Assembly: GCA_009782475.1 (NCBI GenBank)
Contig: WRIZ01000006.1
Location: 1-64,000 of the forward strand
DNA from: Oscillospiraceae bacterium
GTDB lineage: Bacteria; Bacillota; Clostridia; Oscillospirales; UBA929
Length of the DNA stretch: 64,000 nucleotides
Direction: 5' to 3'
Below, piece by piece: positions 62,856 to 64,000 of the stretch. The position numbers and the translations under genes were made by a program. Below the pieces are notes generated by a model. That model was given only the letters and a program-made list of their open reading frames with translations, ran no database searches and was not told the DNA's origin. Position 1 is the stretch's first letter, and each line of letters starts with the position of its first letter.

Positions 62856-64000
62856 AGCCGCCAGTGGATTTCAAGGTCAAAGTCTTTGGTCTGCTGATCC
62901 CGCTCGCCGATGTAGATGACATCCACGAAGGCATTTACGATTTCCCTGTTCAGCTCGGTAAAATTCTGATATTGGGCAATCATCTGGTTCACTTTGGATT
63001 CCGCGTCCTGTAAAGAAAAGAGCTTGTCCAGTTGCGCCTGTATATAGGAATATTCTTTGACAAGCTCTTCCTTCTTGACTTTCAGCCGCGCCGATATGAC
63101 GCTAAACTCCTCGCCGGTGATGACTCCGCTGGATTTATCGACGTAGGAATCGCTCAGAGCATCATCAATCTTTTTCTGCTCGAACAGGTTTTTGTCTTTG
63201 GATTTTTTGAGAGCGGCAGCCTCGCTGTTAAAGTCTCTGCTCTTTCTGGTATGTTTTTCAAGACGCCCGAAGTCACAGTAACGCTGGATAATCTCTTGAA
63301 TCTTTTCCGTGACCTCTCCGGCCAGCAAATCGTATTTCACCATAGCGCATTTGCACGACGAAATGCCGGATTTCCTTCCGGCACACCGTAAATACCTTGT
63401 GCCTTTATTGATCTTGCCGGAGCCGGACAATACCAATGATCTGCCACAGATTTTGCATTTGACAGTCCCGGCAAATATGTTGGCTACGGCGCGGTTCACA
63501 CTGGCATTTCTATTATTCAGTCCCCGGCTGGCTTTCGTGGCCTGAACGCGGTCATAATCCGCCTTGCTTACGATGGCTTCATGGACGCCATCAACGACGA
63601 TCCATTCGCCGGGAGTCTTTTCTTTGATAGATTTTGATTTATAGGTGGGCTTCCCATACCGGCCCTGCACTAGATCACCGGTATAATTGGGATTCCGTAG
63701 GATATGCCAAACCGAGTGGTCGCTCCACCGCAGTTCCTCAACGGCCACATTGTTTCGGTTTGACTTGAACCCCTTTGTCTTGCGGTATTTGCTGGGACAG
63801 GGAACACCGTCGTTGTTTAAGGCATTGGCAATGGCCTTGTTCCCGTAACCGGCCAGATACAACTGAAATATTCTTTTCACAACGGCGGCGGCGTCAGGGT
63901 CGGCGATGAGCCTGTGATTATCTTGAGGGTCTTTTATGTATCCATAAGGGGCAAAAGCGCCTGTGAATTGCCCCTGTTTCTTCTTATGCGTCATGACTGA
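62852..64000 (-). CDS. Large serine recombinase, 5' end beyond the window
   Basis: At least 382 residues; the frame is open to the right edge, so ATG 63994 is probably internal. The visible part has the Recombinase domain (GAFAPYGYIKDPQDNHRLI onwards), a zinc-ribbon with CKICGRS and CAGRKSGISSCKC, and a coiled-coil tail. The catalytic N-terminal resolvase domain with the active Ser is missing from view. Such enzymes integrate and excise phages and conjugative elements. Its 3' end abuts the cut tepA-like gene, which is the usual layout at one element end. Confidence 0.92.
   Translation of the reverse strand, partial: SVMTHKKKQGQFTGAFAPYGYIKDPQDNHRLIADPDAAAVVKRIFQLYLAGYGNKAIANALNNDGVPCPSKYRKTKGFKSNRNNVAVEELRWSDHSVWHILRNPNYTGDLVQGRYGKPTYKSKSIKEKTPGEWIVVDGVHEAIVSKADYDRVQATKASRGLNNRNASVNRAVANIFAGTVKCKICGRSLVLSGSGKINKGTRYLRCAGRKSGISSCKCAMVKYDLLAGEVTEKIQEIIQRYCDFGRLEKHTRKSRDFNSEAAALKKSKDKNLFEQKKIDDALSDSYVDKSSGVITGEEFSVISARLKVKKEELVKEYSYIQAQLDKLFSLQDAESKVNQMIAQYQNFTELNREIVNAFVDVIYIGERDQQTKDFDLEIHWRL

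Overview
The window looks like chromosomal DNA from an anaerobic, flagellated, Gram-positive member of the Firmicutes, most likely class Clostridia. The pointers are GC-rich coding sequence with AGGAGG-type ribosome sites, a CtsR-McsA-McsB-ClpC operon, an HrcA-GrpE-DnaK-DnaJ operon with a CIRCE element, a flavodiiron protein plus superoxide reductase in place of respiratory oxygen defence, an S-layer homology domain, a SpoIIQ-like M23 protein, a CotH protein and a sigma-D-type flagellar promoter. I cannot name the species.

Layout. 1-954 is the end of an integrated element: two small membrane proteins, a terminator, an 11-bp tandem repeat and a 3' fragment of a tRNA-Gln(CTG) gene that looks like an attachment site. 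1088-4649 is an HD-GYP / flavodiiron-flavin reductase-rubredoxin / superoxide reductase operon. 4689-14025 is a hemicellulose cluster: a membrane-anchored GH11 xylanase, an FGGY sugar kinase, GH51 and GH127 arabinofuranosidases, a GH5 lipoprotein and a GH11-LRR-SLH surface protein. 14131-20780 holds an M23 protein, yaaR, a flgN-like gene, fliS, fliD and a large secreted protein, with a sigma-D-type promoter before fliD. 20824-21893 is rsmI and a ferredoxin.

22237-31923 is a proteostasis region. It holds the ctsR-mcsA-mcsB-clpC operon with three CtsR boxes, a QueG-like iron-sulfur protein, a GntR regulator, and hrcA-grpE-dnaK-dnaJ. 31938-32986 is an AT-richer island with a DUF4160 pair and a lipoprotein broken by a one-base change in an A run. 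33124-38116 (mostly minus) holds a small kinase, a degenerate P-type-ATPase-like membrane protein, an rlmB-like methylase, mgsA and minD. 38226-38859 is a PIN toxin-antitoxin pair placed between minD and the wall-elongation operon. 38935-45554 is that operon, transcribed zapA-U32 peptidase-maf-mreC-mreD-mrdA; mreB, minC and minE are absent.

45599-62562 carries a TIM-barrel-like protein, a VOC protein, a biotin-dependent decarboxylase set without its beta subunit, two paralogous chemoreceptors, a DUF3298 lipoprotein, a PHP phosphatase, a protein mannosyltransferase, CotH, and a membrane protein-histidine kinase-response regulator-ABC exporter block. At the right edge a tepA-like (ClpP-family) gene is cut after 45 codons by an element whose large serine recombinase runs off the window. 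The window is therefore bounded by two different integration events, one into a tRNA gene and one into a protein gene.
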